Notes under the pieces: generated by a model
The model's database searches: none
Told to the model about the DNA's origin: nothing
Seen by the model: only the letters and a program-made list of their open reading frames with translations
Shown here: positions 42,784-50,680 of the stretch, piece after piece
Layout: the number at the start of each line of letters is the position of its first letter
Numbering within the stretch: position 1 is the first letter of the stretch
Position numbers and translations under genes: made by a program
From: Paludibacteraceae bacterium
GTDB lineage: Bacteria; Bacteroidota; Bacteroidia; Bacteroidales; Paludibacteraceae
Direction of reading: 5' to 3'
Assembly: GCA_017443145.1 (NCBI GenBank)
Contig: JAFSPA010000012.1
Location: 124,001-188,000 of the forward strand
DNA: 64,000 nucleotides

Positions 42784-44229
42784 ATGGAAGACTCAAACAA
42801 GGTACTATATGATATACTAACCGAGCGTCTTGAATTGCTCCGTAAGCTCGATAAGGAGGGCGATTCGGATAGACGTCGTCACGTGGCGAAAGAGACGCGG
42901 GATTTGCATGCTCCGTTAGCGCACAGGCTGGGATTGTATCAGATTAAGACGGAAATGGAGGACTTGGCACTCAAGTTCACCAACTATGACCTATATAAAT
43001 ATATCGCGCTCGCGTTAAATGAGAAGAAGTCCGAGCGGGATGCGTATATCGAGCGGTTTATAGCGCCAATACGTGAGAAACTGACGCGGGAGGGCTTTAC
43101 TTTTACTATCAAAGGTCGCCCGAAGTCGATTCACTCGATAGCGCATAAGATGGAGACACACCATTTCACGGACTTGGAGCAGATTTACGACCTGTTCGCG
43201 ATACGTATTATTTTGGATTCGCCTCGTGAGAAGGAGAAATCCGACTGTTGGCAGGTGTATTCGCTTATTACCGATGTCTTCCAGCCGAACCCGAAACGTC
43301 TGCGTGACTGGCTGTCTGTGCCCAAAGAGAACGGTTATGAGTCGCTCCATACAACGGTGCTCGGTCCGGACAATAAATGGGTCGAGGTACAGATTCGTTC
43401 GAAGCGCATGGACGAAGTGGCGGAACAAGGTGTGGCAGCTCACTGGGCATATAAGGGCGTGAACGCGTCTGCGACCAACGTGGCGCCTAATTCGGTCTAT
43501 GTGTTCACTCCGACGGGCGACTTGCGTCGTTTGCCATATGGCGCGACGGTACTGGATTTTGCGTTCTCTGTGCATAGCGAAGTTGGATGTCATTGCGTCG
43601 GTGGACGTATTCGTAATCAAAACGTGTCGATACGACAACAGTTGGAGAATGGCGACCAAGTGGAGATATTGACTTCGCCGAACCAGAAACCGAACCAAGA
43701 CTGGCTGAGCGTTGTCGTTTCGTCCAAAGCCAAGAACAAGATTCGTCAGGCACTCAAGGAGATTGAGTATAAGTATGCGGCAGAGGGTAGAGAGTTGCTT
43801 GAGAGACGGTTTAAGAACTGGAAGATTGACTTTGACGAGGGGCAGATATCGAAGCTGGCGACTAAGTTAGGCTACAAGGCTGTGTCGGATATGTTCCAGT
43901 CTTTGGCGCAAGAGAAGACGGATATCCATACGTTACGGGATGCTTTCCTGCAACTTGATGAGCATCAGCCGATTATAGAGCGCGAGAAGACGGAGTTTAT
44001 TCCGAGAGAAGGCTTTGCGGCAGCCGGTTTGTCGATTGAGGTGGACCAGATGTCAAACTTCAATTATCAGCTATCGACCTGCTGCAATCCAAAGCCCGGC
44101 GACCCGATTTTTGCGTTTATCTCGGTGACGAAGGGTATTCGTATCCACCGCTGCGATTGTCCTAATGCAGAAAATATGCGGCAACGTTATCGTTACCGCA
44201 TCCTTCCGGCTCATTGGGCCAAAAAGTGA
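42784..44229 (+). CDS. RelA/SpoT-type (p)ppGpp synthetase lacking HD and ACT domains
   Basis: 481 residues from ATG 42784; the upstream frame contains the promoter. Ordinary RSH proteins are about 730 residues with an N-terminal HD hydrolase. Here the sequence begins at the linker just after the HD domain (LHAPLAHRLGLYQIKTEMED, about 41-60). Synthetase domain about 75-222: RPKSIHSIAHK (about 112-122), YDLFAIRI (Asp136), NGYESLHTTV (about 183-192), EVQIR (Glu201) and HWAYK. All the usual catalytic residues appear to be kept. TGS domain about 237-298, helical region, then the Cys-containing zinc-finger-like region (CCNPKPGD; HRCDCPNA) to the end; no ACT. Predicted to make but not hydrolyse alarmone. 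The frame is continuous, so it is not a recent truncation. Confidence 0.88.
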   Translation: MEDSNKVLYDILTERLELLRKLDKEGDSDRRRHVAKETRDLHAPLAHRLGLYQIKTEMEDLALKFTNYDLYKYIALALNEKKSERDAYIERFIAPIREKLTREGFTFTIKGRPKSIHSIAHKMETHHFTDLEQIYDLFAIRIILDSPREKEKSDCWQVYSLITDVFQPNPKRLRDWLSVPKENGYESLHTTVLGPDNKWVEVQIRSKRMDEVAEQGVAAHWAYKGVNASATNVAPNSVYVFTPTGDLRRLPYGATVLDFAFSVHSEVGCHCVGGRIRNQNVSIRQQLENGDQVEILTSPNQKPNQDWLSVVVSSKAKNKIRQALKEIEYKYAAEGRELLERRFKNWKIDFDEGQISKLATKLGYKAVSDMFQSLAQEKTDIHTLRDAFLQLDEHQPIIEREKTEFIPREGFAAAGLSIEVDQMSNFNYQLSTCCNPKPGDPIFAFISVTKGIRIHRCDCPNAENMRQRYRYRILPAHWAKK

Positions 44230-44232
44230 CCG

Positions 44233-45273
44233 TTAGTGCCGCATTTTTCTGAAGTAGAAGTCCCAAACAATGGATCGTTGAGATATCGTTGAGAGTTCGT
44301 CAACGGTAGTGCGGCGCAGATTCTCTTTGCGCTTGTCGCGGAACTTACATTTGCTAAATAAGTATGCATATCGCGCTCTGACGATTGCCCAAGCGTTGGC
44401 GAAACGTCCGTGTAGGAGGTCGTTAAGGGCTGCTGCATAATCCATAAAGAATCGCGCTATCATAATGGGGCAGAGTCTGCGTGTAGGCACATTCTTATAG
44501 AGCATGATGAGGTTGTTGCGGAAGTTAAGGAAGGTCTTGCGCGGATTGCCGTAGTTGAGAGACGCACCTCCTACATGATACACTTCGGAGCGAGGTACAC
44601 AGGCAACCCACCAACTACGGGAATTCATTCGCCAGCACAGGTCAATCTCTTCCATATGAGCAAAAAACTCTTCATCCAAGCCCCCTAACTCCTCATATAT
44701 TTCTGCGCGCACGCACATACACGCGCCCGAGGCCCAAAAACAAGTCTCGACAGCGTTGTACTGATCCTTATCTTCTTCGATATAATCCATAATTCGTCCT
44801 CGGCAGTAGGGATAACCGAGCTTGTCCAAATGTCCTCCTGCTGCTCCTGCATGCTCAAAGACTTTTTTGCCGTCCTGCTTGGCTCGCCAGCTGAGAATCT
44901 TAGGTTGACAGGCTGCCACCTCCGGGTGACGGTCCATATAACTAATAAGCGACTCAAGCCAATTAGGCGTCACTTCCACGTCGGAATTGAGCAGTACGAC
45001 ATATTCGCAATCCACTTGGGAAATTGCCTGATTATACCCTGCGGCAAAGCCTAAGTTGCTGTCAAAAGGAAAGATACGAGCTGGAGCTATGCCTTCTGTC
45101 AAGGCCATAGTATTGATTTCTTGGATAGCATCGATACTGTCGTCTATGGAACCGTTATCGGCCACAATCACTTCGTAGTCGGGGTTATTGGTGTTGCGTA
45201 AGACATTAGGCAGGAACTGACGCAGCATCTTGGCGCCATTCCAGTTTAAGATGATCACACTACAGGTTATCAT
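44233..45273 (-). CDS. Glycosyltransferase family 2 (rhamnosyltransferase/WbbL-like)
   Basis: 346 residues from ATG 45273 (MITCSVIILNWNG); a longer frame overlaps the upstream gene and is rejected. GT2 motifs: SVIILNWNG (5-13), ADNGSIDDS (about 37-45), VLLNSDVEV (about 92-100; DxD-type), FFAHMEEIDLCWRM (about 201-214; E-D of the acceptor site). C-terminal amphipathic region (about 260-346). Likely adds a sugar to a surface polysaccharide or lipid-linked glycan at the cytoplasmic membrane. Located directly after a small acidic-protein gene. Confidence 0.85.
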   Translation of the reverse strand: MITCSVIILNWNGAKMLRQFLPNVLRNTNNPDYEVIVADNGSIDDSIDAIQEINTMALTEGIAPARIFPFDSNLGFAAGYNQAISQVDCEYVVLLNSDVEVTPNWLESLISYMDRHPEVAACQPKILSWRAKQDGKKVFEHAGAAGGHLDKLGYPYCRGRIMDYIEEDKDQYNAVETCFWASGACMCVRAEIYEELGGLDEEFFAHMEEIDLCWRMNSRSWWVACVPRSEVYHVGGASLNYGNPRKTFLNFRNNLIMLYKNVPTRRLCPIMIARFFMDYAAALNDLLHGRFANAWAIVRARYAYLFSKCKFRDKRKENLRRTTVDELSTISQRSIVWDFYFRKMRH

Positions 45274-45274
45274 A

Positions 45275-45619
45275 TCAGTCTTCCTCCTCGTAATAGCCTT
45301 GTTCGATGCCGTATTGCATCTCGGCATCTAAGATGAGTTGAATCTGGGTGTTAGTCAGCGAACGATCTGCTGCCTGAACGGCTTTTTGCACATAGGTCAA
45401 TTGCTCCGTCTCATCTACATTTCCTTCCAAATAGGTTACTTCACCGTCTTCATCTACCTCCAACAGACCTGCTTCTTCCAGGTAATCATCCAACGCATCC
45501 AGCACAAACAAGATGTCGCCAGGAGTCATCCCTTCGCGATCTGCTTGAGGAATCAAATTCCACATAAATTGCACCTGTTGGCGCTCGTCTTCCGTCATTA
45601 ATTGCTCCTCAGAAGTCAT
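45275..45619 (-). CDS. Small acidic protein of unknown function
   Basis: 114 residues from ATG 45619 (MTSEEQLMTEDERQQ). The longer frame crosses the promoter. About a quarter of the residues are Asp or Glu; all-helical by composition, with no signal or membrane segment. Ends MQYGIEQGYYEEED. Possibly a conserved Bacteroidales family, but I cannot name it. Followed immediately by a glycosyltransferase. Confidence 0.6.
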   Translation of the reverse strand: MTSEEQLMTEDERQQVQFMWNLIPQADREGMTPGDILFVLDALDDYLEEAGLLEVDEDGEVTYLEGNVDETEQLTYVQKAVQAADRSLTNTQIQLILDAEMQYGIEQGYYEEED

Positions 45620-45644
45620 AATTTTGCATATTTTTGTAAAATAA

Positions 45645-45677
45645 TTTGCAAAAGTACAAAAAAAAGTGTACCTTTGC
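45645..45677 (+). promoter_or_regulatory. Promoter of cdsA
   Basis: -33 TTTG, -7 TACCTTTGC. It occupies almost the same 33 bp as the oppositely directed promoter at 45648-45680. Confidence 0.75.
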
Positions 45678-45680
45678 AAG
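45648..45680 (-). promoter_or_regulatory. Promoter of the small acidic protein-glycosyltransferase pair
   Basis: -33 CTTG, -7 TACTTTTGC on the minus strand; offset by 3 bp from the cdsA promoter, so the -7 box of each is the -33 region of the other. Confidence 0.72.
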
Positions 45681-45695
45681 CGATTTCGAAAAAAA

Positions 45696-46523
45696 ATGAG
45701 ATTTATGAGTACTTTTTGGAAAAGATTACTGTCCGGAACGGTCTATGTAGGGCTTGTGATAGCCAGCATATTGGTATCGCCGATTTTTTTCGGGGTGTTG
45801 TTTTGTCTTTTGACAATGTTAGCTGTTTACGAGTATCATGAATTGCTGGGTACACATCTTGTGTGCACCGTTGGAGCAGTTTTGGCGGGAGGATATTTGT
45901 TCGCCACTACCTGGTGTTTGTTTCAAGTCGAAACGCTGGATATAGCTGACTTTGCGACAATGCAAATTGTTTATGCTGCTTTTATTGCGCTTCTGTTATT
46001 GTTGGAGTTGTGGGTCAAGTCCGAAGATCCTATTCGCAACTGGGGCGATTTGCTTATTTCACAAGCGATGGTAGCGCTGCCTTTTGCGTGTATGAACATT
46101 ATTTTGGATAGTTCCAAATACCTGCTTCTGGCGCTCTTTATCACGATTTGGGTAAACGATACGGGCGCATATTGCATAGGTATGCTGACGGCAAAGCGCA
46201 AAAATGGCAACCATAAGATGTTCCCTCGCGTTAGTCCTAAAAAGAGCTGGGAAGGTCTGATTGGCGGCTTCGCTTTCTCCCTGTTAGCGGGATATATCTA
46301 TTATGTAGTAGGGTGGATGGATAGCCTACCTAAGGCACTTGCTTTTGCCATGATTATTGCCGTTTCAGGCACTTTTGGCGACTTGATGGAGAGCCTGCTT
46401 AAACGAGCTCTCGGTGTCAAAGACTCCGGTAAGTTCCTGCCCGGACACGGAGGCGTTTTGGATCGCTTTGACAGCCTCCTCCTCGCTACGCCAGTCGCCG
46501 CGATTTTGGCTGTATTACTTTGA
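45696..46523 (+). CDS. cdsA: Phosphatidate cytidylyltransferase
   Basis: 275 residues from ATG 45696 (an ATG at 45705 is also possible); the longer frame contains the -7 promoter box. Seven to eight helices. CDP-diglyceride synthase signature near the C-terminus: KDSGKFLPGHGGVLDRFDSLL (about 243-263), with RVSPKKSWEGLIGG (about 177-190) upstream. Makes CDP-diacylglycerol from phosphatidate and CTP in the inner membrane. Confidence 0.93.
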   Translation: MRFMSTFWKRLLSGTVYVGLVIASILVSPIFFGVLFCLLTMLAVYEYHELLGTHLVCTVGAVLAGGYLFATTWCLFQVETLDIADFATMQIVYAAFIALLLLLELWVKSEDPIRNWGDLLISQAMVALPFACMNIILDSSKYLLLALFITIWVNDTGAYCIGMLTAKRKNGNHKMFPRVSPKKSWEGLIGGFAFSLLAGYIYYVVGWMDSLPKALAFAMIIAVSGTFGDLMESLLKRALGVKDSGKFLPGHGGVLDRFDSLLLATPVAAILAVLL

Positions 46524-46531
46524 TTATTTTC

Positions 46532-47809
46532 TTACCATGCGAAGAGTGGATGCTGATTCATTTCGGCATTCACTTCGCTGCGTACCTTAGCGATATTAGC
46601 TTCGGATTCCGGATTCTGCAGAACGGTGTCGATTAAGTCCACTATCCACGGCATCTTATCTTCCTTCAAACCGCGGGTAGTAATAGCCGGTGTACCGAAA
46701 CGCAGACCACTGGTTTGAAAGGCACTACGGCTGTCGAACGGCACCATGTTTTTGTTGGTGGTAATGTCGGCTGCCACGAGGGCGTGCTCGGCTACTTTAC
46801 CTGTCAGGTCCGGATATTTAGTGCGCAGGTCAACCAACATTGAGTGGTTATCTGTACCGCCGGAAATAATCTTATAGCCTTTATCAACAAACGCTTGTGC
46901 CATTACGGCAGCATTGCGTTTGACTTGAGTTTGGTATTCTTTGAAGGAAGGCAGTAAGGCCTCGCCGAAGGACACGGCTTTTGCGGCAATCACATGCTCA
47001 AGCGGGCCACCTTGTACACCTGGGAAAACAGCAGAGTCGAGTAGGGCGGACATCATCTTGATTTCGCCTTTCGGCGTCGTCTTTCCCCAAGGATTAGGAA
47101 AGTCCTTACCGAGTAGGATTGCGCCGCCGCGCGGACCACGGAGGGTCTTGTGCGTAGTGGTGGTAACGATATGCGCATGACGCAGTGGATTATCCAATAA
47201 GCCGGCAGCAATCAGTCCTGCAGGATGCGCCATATCTACCATGAAGATAGCGCCAATCTCATCTGCAACGCGACGAATACGGGCATAATCCCATTCGCGG
47301 CTATAAGCAGAAGCGCCGGCAATAATCAGTTTGGGCTTGTTCTCACGAGCTACCCGCTCTAACTCATCGTAATCGACGCGACCCGTATCCTCGCGTACAC
47401 TATATGATAGTGCGCGGAACATTAGGCCCGAGAAATTAACTGCCGAACCGTGACTCAGGTGGCCGCCGTGACTCAGATTCAATCCCAGGAACGTATCCCC
47501 TGCCTGCATACAAGCCATGAATACCGCCATATTCGCCTGTGCACCGGAGTGGGGTTGAACGTTTACCCATTCGGCACAATAGATTTTTTTCAGTCGCTCG
47601 CGGGCTACATCTTCCACCAAATCAACTACCTCGCAGCCTCCATAATAACGCTTGCCCGGATAGCCTTCCGCATATTTATTGGTTAGCACGCTGCCCATGG
47701 CTTGTAGTACTTCATCGGAAACGAAGTTCTCCGAAGCAATCAGTTCAATACCTTTTGTTTGACGCTCGCGCTCGCGGCGAATAAGGTCAAAAATCTCTGT
47801 GTCACGCAT
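46532..47809 (-). CDS. glyA: Serine hydroxymethyltransferase
   Basis: 425 residues. [19 protein letters not shown] (about 22-40), [15 protein letters not shown] (about 46-60), the PLP-lysine motif [15 protein letters not shown] (Lys about 225) and a C-terminal [15 protein letters not shown] segment. Converts serine and tetrahydrofolate to glycine and methylene-THF. Convergent with cdsA (8-bp gap), so they share termination space. Own promoter. Confidence 0.97.
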   Translation of the reverse strand: MRDTEIFDLIRRERERQTKGIELIASENFVSDEVLQAMGSVLTNKYAEGYPGKRYYGGCEVVDLVEDVARERLKKIYCAEWVNVQPHSGAQANMAVFMACMQAGDTFLGLNLSHGGHLSHGSAVNFSGLMFRALSYSVREDTGRVDYDELERVARENKPKLIIAGASAYSREWDYARIRRVADEIGAIFMVDMAHPAGLIAAGLLDNPLRHAHIVTTTTHKTLRGPRGGAILLGKDFPNPWGKTTPKGEIKMMSALLDSAVFPGVQGGPLEHVIAAKAVSFGEALLPSFKEYQTQVKRNAAVMAQAFVDKGYKIISGGTDNHSMLVDLRTKYPDLTGKVAEHALVAADITTNKNMVPFDSRSAFQTSGLRFGTPAITTRGLKEDKMPWIVDLIDTVLQNPESEANIAKVRSEVNAEMNQHPLFAW

Positions 47810-47835
47810 AATTGTTCTCTATTTTCAAATTTGCT

Positions 47836-47868
47836 GCAAAGATACTGCATTTTTTGCATATACGCAAG
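47836..47868 (-). promoter_or_regulatory. Promoter of glyA
   Basis: -33 CTTG, -7 TATCTTTGC at standard spacing, minus strand. Confidence 0.78.
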
Positions 47869-47905
47869 AAAAAAGTGCAGTTTGTGGTGAAAACGGCACT
47901 TTTTT
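47869..47905. terminator. Bidirectional terminator
   Basis: AAAAAAGTGC / GCACTTTTTT, perfect 10-bp stem with a 17-nt loop. It stands directly upstream of the glyA promoter and would stop transcripts coming through array 3. Confidence 0.85.
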
Positions 47906-47906
47906 A

Positions 47907-47934
47907 GTCGAAAGTCGAAAGTCGAAGGTCGAAA
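47907..47934. repeat. Heptanucleotide tandem repeat (GTCGAAA, 4 units)
   Basis: Four 7-bp units adjoining the terminator, followed by looser units GTTGAAA/GTCAAAA to 47956. Confidence 0.88.
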
Positions 47935-48018
47935 GCAAAATGGTTGAAAGTCAAAATTTTTTACTGTTACATTGTTAATATTCTTCAGTCATTACATGAT
48001 GTCGTGATGGTCTCACTT

Positions 48019-48106
48019 GACCTTCGTTTCACGAACGGCTGACTTATGGCATTTTTTCGGTCGACCTTCGGGCGACCTACGGGCGACCTTCGGGTGACCT
48101 TCGGGA
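48019..48106 (-). repeat. 11-bp-phased repeat array 3, without an associated gene
   Basis: On the plus strand, units start at 48019, 48030, 48041, 48052, 48063, 48074, 48085 and 48096. The last four are almost identical (GACCTTCGGGC type), preceded by a T-rich unit (TTTTTTCGGTC at 48052); the array follows GGTCTCACTT. It lies between a promoter-like site (48128-48160) and a terminator (47869-47905) on the minus strand; no frame of the paralog family is present. Confidence 0.88.
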
Positions 48107-48127
48107 ATAGAAGGATACAAATTAGGG

Positions 48128-48160
48128 GGTAAAGGTACAATATTTTAGGGGAAATGCAAG
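48128..48160 (-). promoter_or_regulatory. Promoter-like site upstream of array 3
   Basis: -33 CTTG (CTTGCATTT) and -7 TACCTTTAC on the minus strand; last G of TTTG is A here, so it is degenerate. Confidence 0.45.
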
Positions 48161-48257
48161 GATTTTTTATGAAAAATGCATTTTTTACAAAGAAAATGCG
48201 ATTTTGGTGGAGAGAAATGCAGATGAGAAGTATCCACCTATGAGGAACGAACGTTGC

Positions 48258-49202
48258 TCAATGCAACATTTCTTCTTTTATACGAGTAGCAACATCTATT
48301 GAGAATTGATGCGTGGCTTCAGGGTTCATATGTACAGACTCACAGAAATTAGCTGTGTCAAGACACAAGTCATAATTCTCATTATAATTCCAATATACAG
48401 TATTGTACGCATTCGCTATACTATCAAAATAGGTATTAACTGCATCTAATCCTGTAGTTTTTAAGTTGGCGCCAATATAGGTCGGAGAGTTTACCAAAAT
48501 CACTTTAACTCCTTCGTCTGCGCAACGTTTCATGTATTGTTCAAAGTATGCTTTACCAGCAGGGTCGAATGTTGCATGTATAGTATCTAACTTTGACAAC
48601 TCTGTTCCGTCCCAATCCCCTCTCTCGTAGTGATGTCCCATGCGAGATGGATCCCGAACATAGTGCTTTATTCCCAAGAATTCCAAAAGGCCATTCTTTA
48701 TTACCATCTGGTAGCCCCAATAACGATATAAAGGGACATACAAGTCTAGACGAGAATAGCCTACGCGCAACAAATCATCGTGAATACGTCTATCGTAAAA
48801 GATGGGCAAATACTGCTCAGACTCGTGCTGATGAGGAGCGGAGTCATTACGAAGCGTATAGTAGTCTATTTGTTGGATGATGTATTTAGGCTTTGTGTTA
48901 TACAGGCGGTAGTACTTGTATTTCATATCTTCCACCGTAATAGAGTAGCCACCTAAACCTAAGCAGAAAGATTTTGTACCACAGATAGAATCAATAGTCC
49001 AAGGTTCAAAATGTGAAAAGCCGCGAGAGTTGCCCATAATAACAATATCGGCATTTATTTGGCCTTGCTGCATTTCATACCAAGACATAGAACGATAGTC
49101 CTCCATTCGTTGGAAGCCTTTGCTAATCATGTAGTCTACCCCCCAAGCAAATCCCCAGAGGACCAGAGCAAATATTGATGCCTTTATCAGAAATTTTTTC
49201 AT
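48258..49202 (-). CDS. SGNH-hydrolase-like partner of an MBOAT acyltransferase (AlgJ/AlgX/DltD-like)
   Basis: 314 residues. N-terminal anchor or signal (about 6-24), then a periplasmic domain. IVIMGNSRGFSHFEPW (about 54-69) has a GNS catalytic-serine motif, NSPTYIGANL lies near 239, and SVHMNPEATHQFS (about 292-304) provides the catalytic His region. Overlaps the MBOAT gene by 1 bp. Such pairs transfer acyl (usually acetyl) groups from the inner membrane to extracytoplasmic polysaccharides. The exact acceptor is unknown. Confidence 0.75.
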   Translation of the reverse strand: MKKFLIKASIFALVLWGFAWGVDYMISKGFQRMEDYRSMSWYEMQQGQINADIVIMGNSRGFSHFEPWTIDSICGTKSFCLGLGGYSITVEDMKYKYYRLYNTKPKYIIQQIDYYTLRNDSAPHQHESEQYLPIFYDRRIHDDLLRVGYSRLDLYVPLYRYWGYQMVIKNGLLEFLGIKHYVRDPSRMGHHYERGDWDGTELSKLDTIHATFDPAGKAYFEQYMKRCADEGVKVILVNSPTYIGANLKTTGLDAVNTYFDSIANAYNTVYWNYNENYDLCLDTANFCESVHMNPEATHQFSIDVATRIKEEMLH

Positions 49203-50680
49203 TAGAATTGGAAATAAATAAAGTTAACTGTGTTTCCACCAAAAGCAATGATGATAAAACACATACCAAAATAGATAGCATAACGCAAATAGGCTGGTAA
49301 GTTGGCGATGTCTAAACTATGCTGCTTGTCGCGAAGAAACCACTCCACAACGATTAGCAAGGCAAGATTTATAAACAATGCGTTAATACCAGAGTGGTTC
49401 GGGATGGATAAAATATTGCTTTGACATATTCCGCACATATACTCCCAAGCTTGGGTGATTGTTTCGGCGCGGAAAATGATCCAGCCGAGGACGACGAGGG
49501 CGAAGGTGAGAAGCATTTGCACGGCTTCGCGCCATGTAGGAAGGATGCGACCTTCGGCGACTTGGTTAGTATATTTGCGGTTTGCGCCGAGAAGAATGAG
49601 CGGAAGGAATAGTAGTGCGTGGAAAGCTCCCCAAGCGAGGAATGTCCAGTTGGCTCCGTGCCAAATGCCAGATACCAAGAAGATGACGAATGTGTTGCGG
49701 ACAATAATCCACTTCTTGTATCTTTCCTGATTCTTAATAGATACCGGCACTTCGGGACGACTACCGCCTAAAGGAATATAGACGTAATCGCGGAACCAAG
49801 TAGTAAGCGAAATATGCCAACGTCGCCAGAACTCCGCTATGTCACGAGAGAAATACGGGTTGTTAAAGTTGCGCATCAGTTTTATGCCGAATAGTTTGGC
49901 AGTTCCGATTGCTATATCAGAATAGCCGGAGAAATCACCATATATTTGGAAAGTAAAGAGTATGGCAGCCAAGAGCAATGTTGAACCAGTTTGGGTATCA
50001 TAGGTTGCCCAAACTTGATCCACATAGGTTGCACAGTTGTCAGCAACTACTATCTTTTTGAATAAGCCCCAGAGGATTTGGCGCATTCCGTCTACGGCTT
50101 GGTCGTAACTGAATTTGCGGTTGTTTAAGAATTGCGGAAGCAGGTTAGTCGCTCGCTCAATTGGGCCTGCAACGAGTTGTGGAAAGAAGGCGATATAAGC
50201 GAAGAAAGCTGTAATATCTTTTGTCGGCTCTATTTTCTTTCGATAAACGTCAATAGAATAACTGAGCGCTTGGAATGTATAGAATGAGATACCTACAGGG
50301 AGGATGATTTTAATGAGCAAGCCTTCTAATGATATTCCAAACAATTGGCAGAATTCACTCGTAAAGAAATCGTAATATTTAAAAATGGCGAGAATGCCAA
50401 GGTTGAGAACAATATTGGCGGTTGTCCATGCTTTAGCCGCTTTGGAAGTATGGGCTTTGGCTATGAGTAATCCGCTGCCCCACGAGCAGAACGAGGTGAA
50501 CGCGATAAGTAACAAGAAACGCCAATCCCACCAACCGTAGAAGACGTAACTTGCGATGAGAACAAACGCGTTTTGTAGTAGCAGTTTGAGATTGTCATTT
50601 ATGTGTGCGTACCCGATTGCCCAGTAAATAAGAAACACTAAGGGCAAAAAGACTGCAAATTCAATAGAGTTAAATAACAT
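49202..50680 (-). CDS. MBOAT-family O-acyltransferase (AlgI/DltB-like)
   Basis: 492 residues from ATG 50680 (MLFNSIEFAVFLPLVFLIYW, the standard start of this family); an upstream in-frame TTG at 50719 would add 13 residues and is rejected. About 11 helices. PVGISFYTFQALSYSIDVYR (near 138-157), the arginine-rich WRRWHISLTTWFRDYVYIPLGG (about 292-313), and the catalytic histidine in VSGIWHGANWTFLAWGAFH (about 340-358). Works with the SGNH partner downstream to O-acylate a surface glycan. It has a long structured leader (50681-50989). Confidence 0.92.
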   Translation of the reverse strand: MLFNSIEFAVFLPLVFLIYWAIGYAHINDNLKLLLQNAFVLIASYVFYGWWDWRFLLLIAFTSFCSWGSGLLIAKAHTSKAAKAWTTANIVLNLGILAIFKYYDFFTSEFCQLFGISLEGLLIKIILPVGISFYTFQALSYSIDVYRKKIEPTKDITAFFAYIAFFPQLVAGPIERATNLLPQFLNNRKFSYDQAVDGMRQILWGLFKKIVVADNCATYVDQVWATYDTQTGSTLLLAAILFTFQIYGDFSGYSDIAIGTAKLFGIKLMRNFNNPYFSRDIAEFWRRWHISLTTWFRDYVYIPLGGSRPEVPVSIKNQERYKKWIIVRNTFVIFLVSGIWHGANWTFLAWGAFHALLFLPLILLGANRKYTNQVAEGRILPTWREAVQMLLTFALVVLGWIIFRAETITQAWEYMCGICQSNILSIPNHSGINALFINLALLIVVEWFLRDKQHSLDIANLPAYLRYAIYFGMCFIIIAFGGNTVNFIYFQF

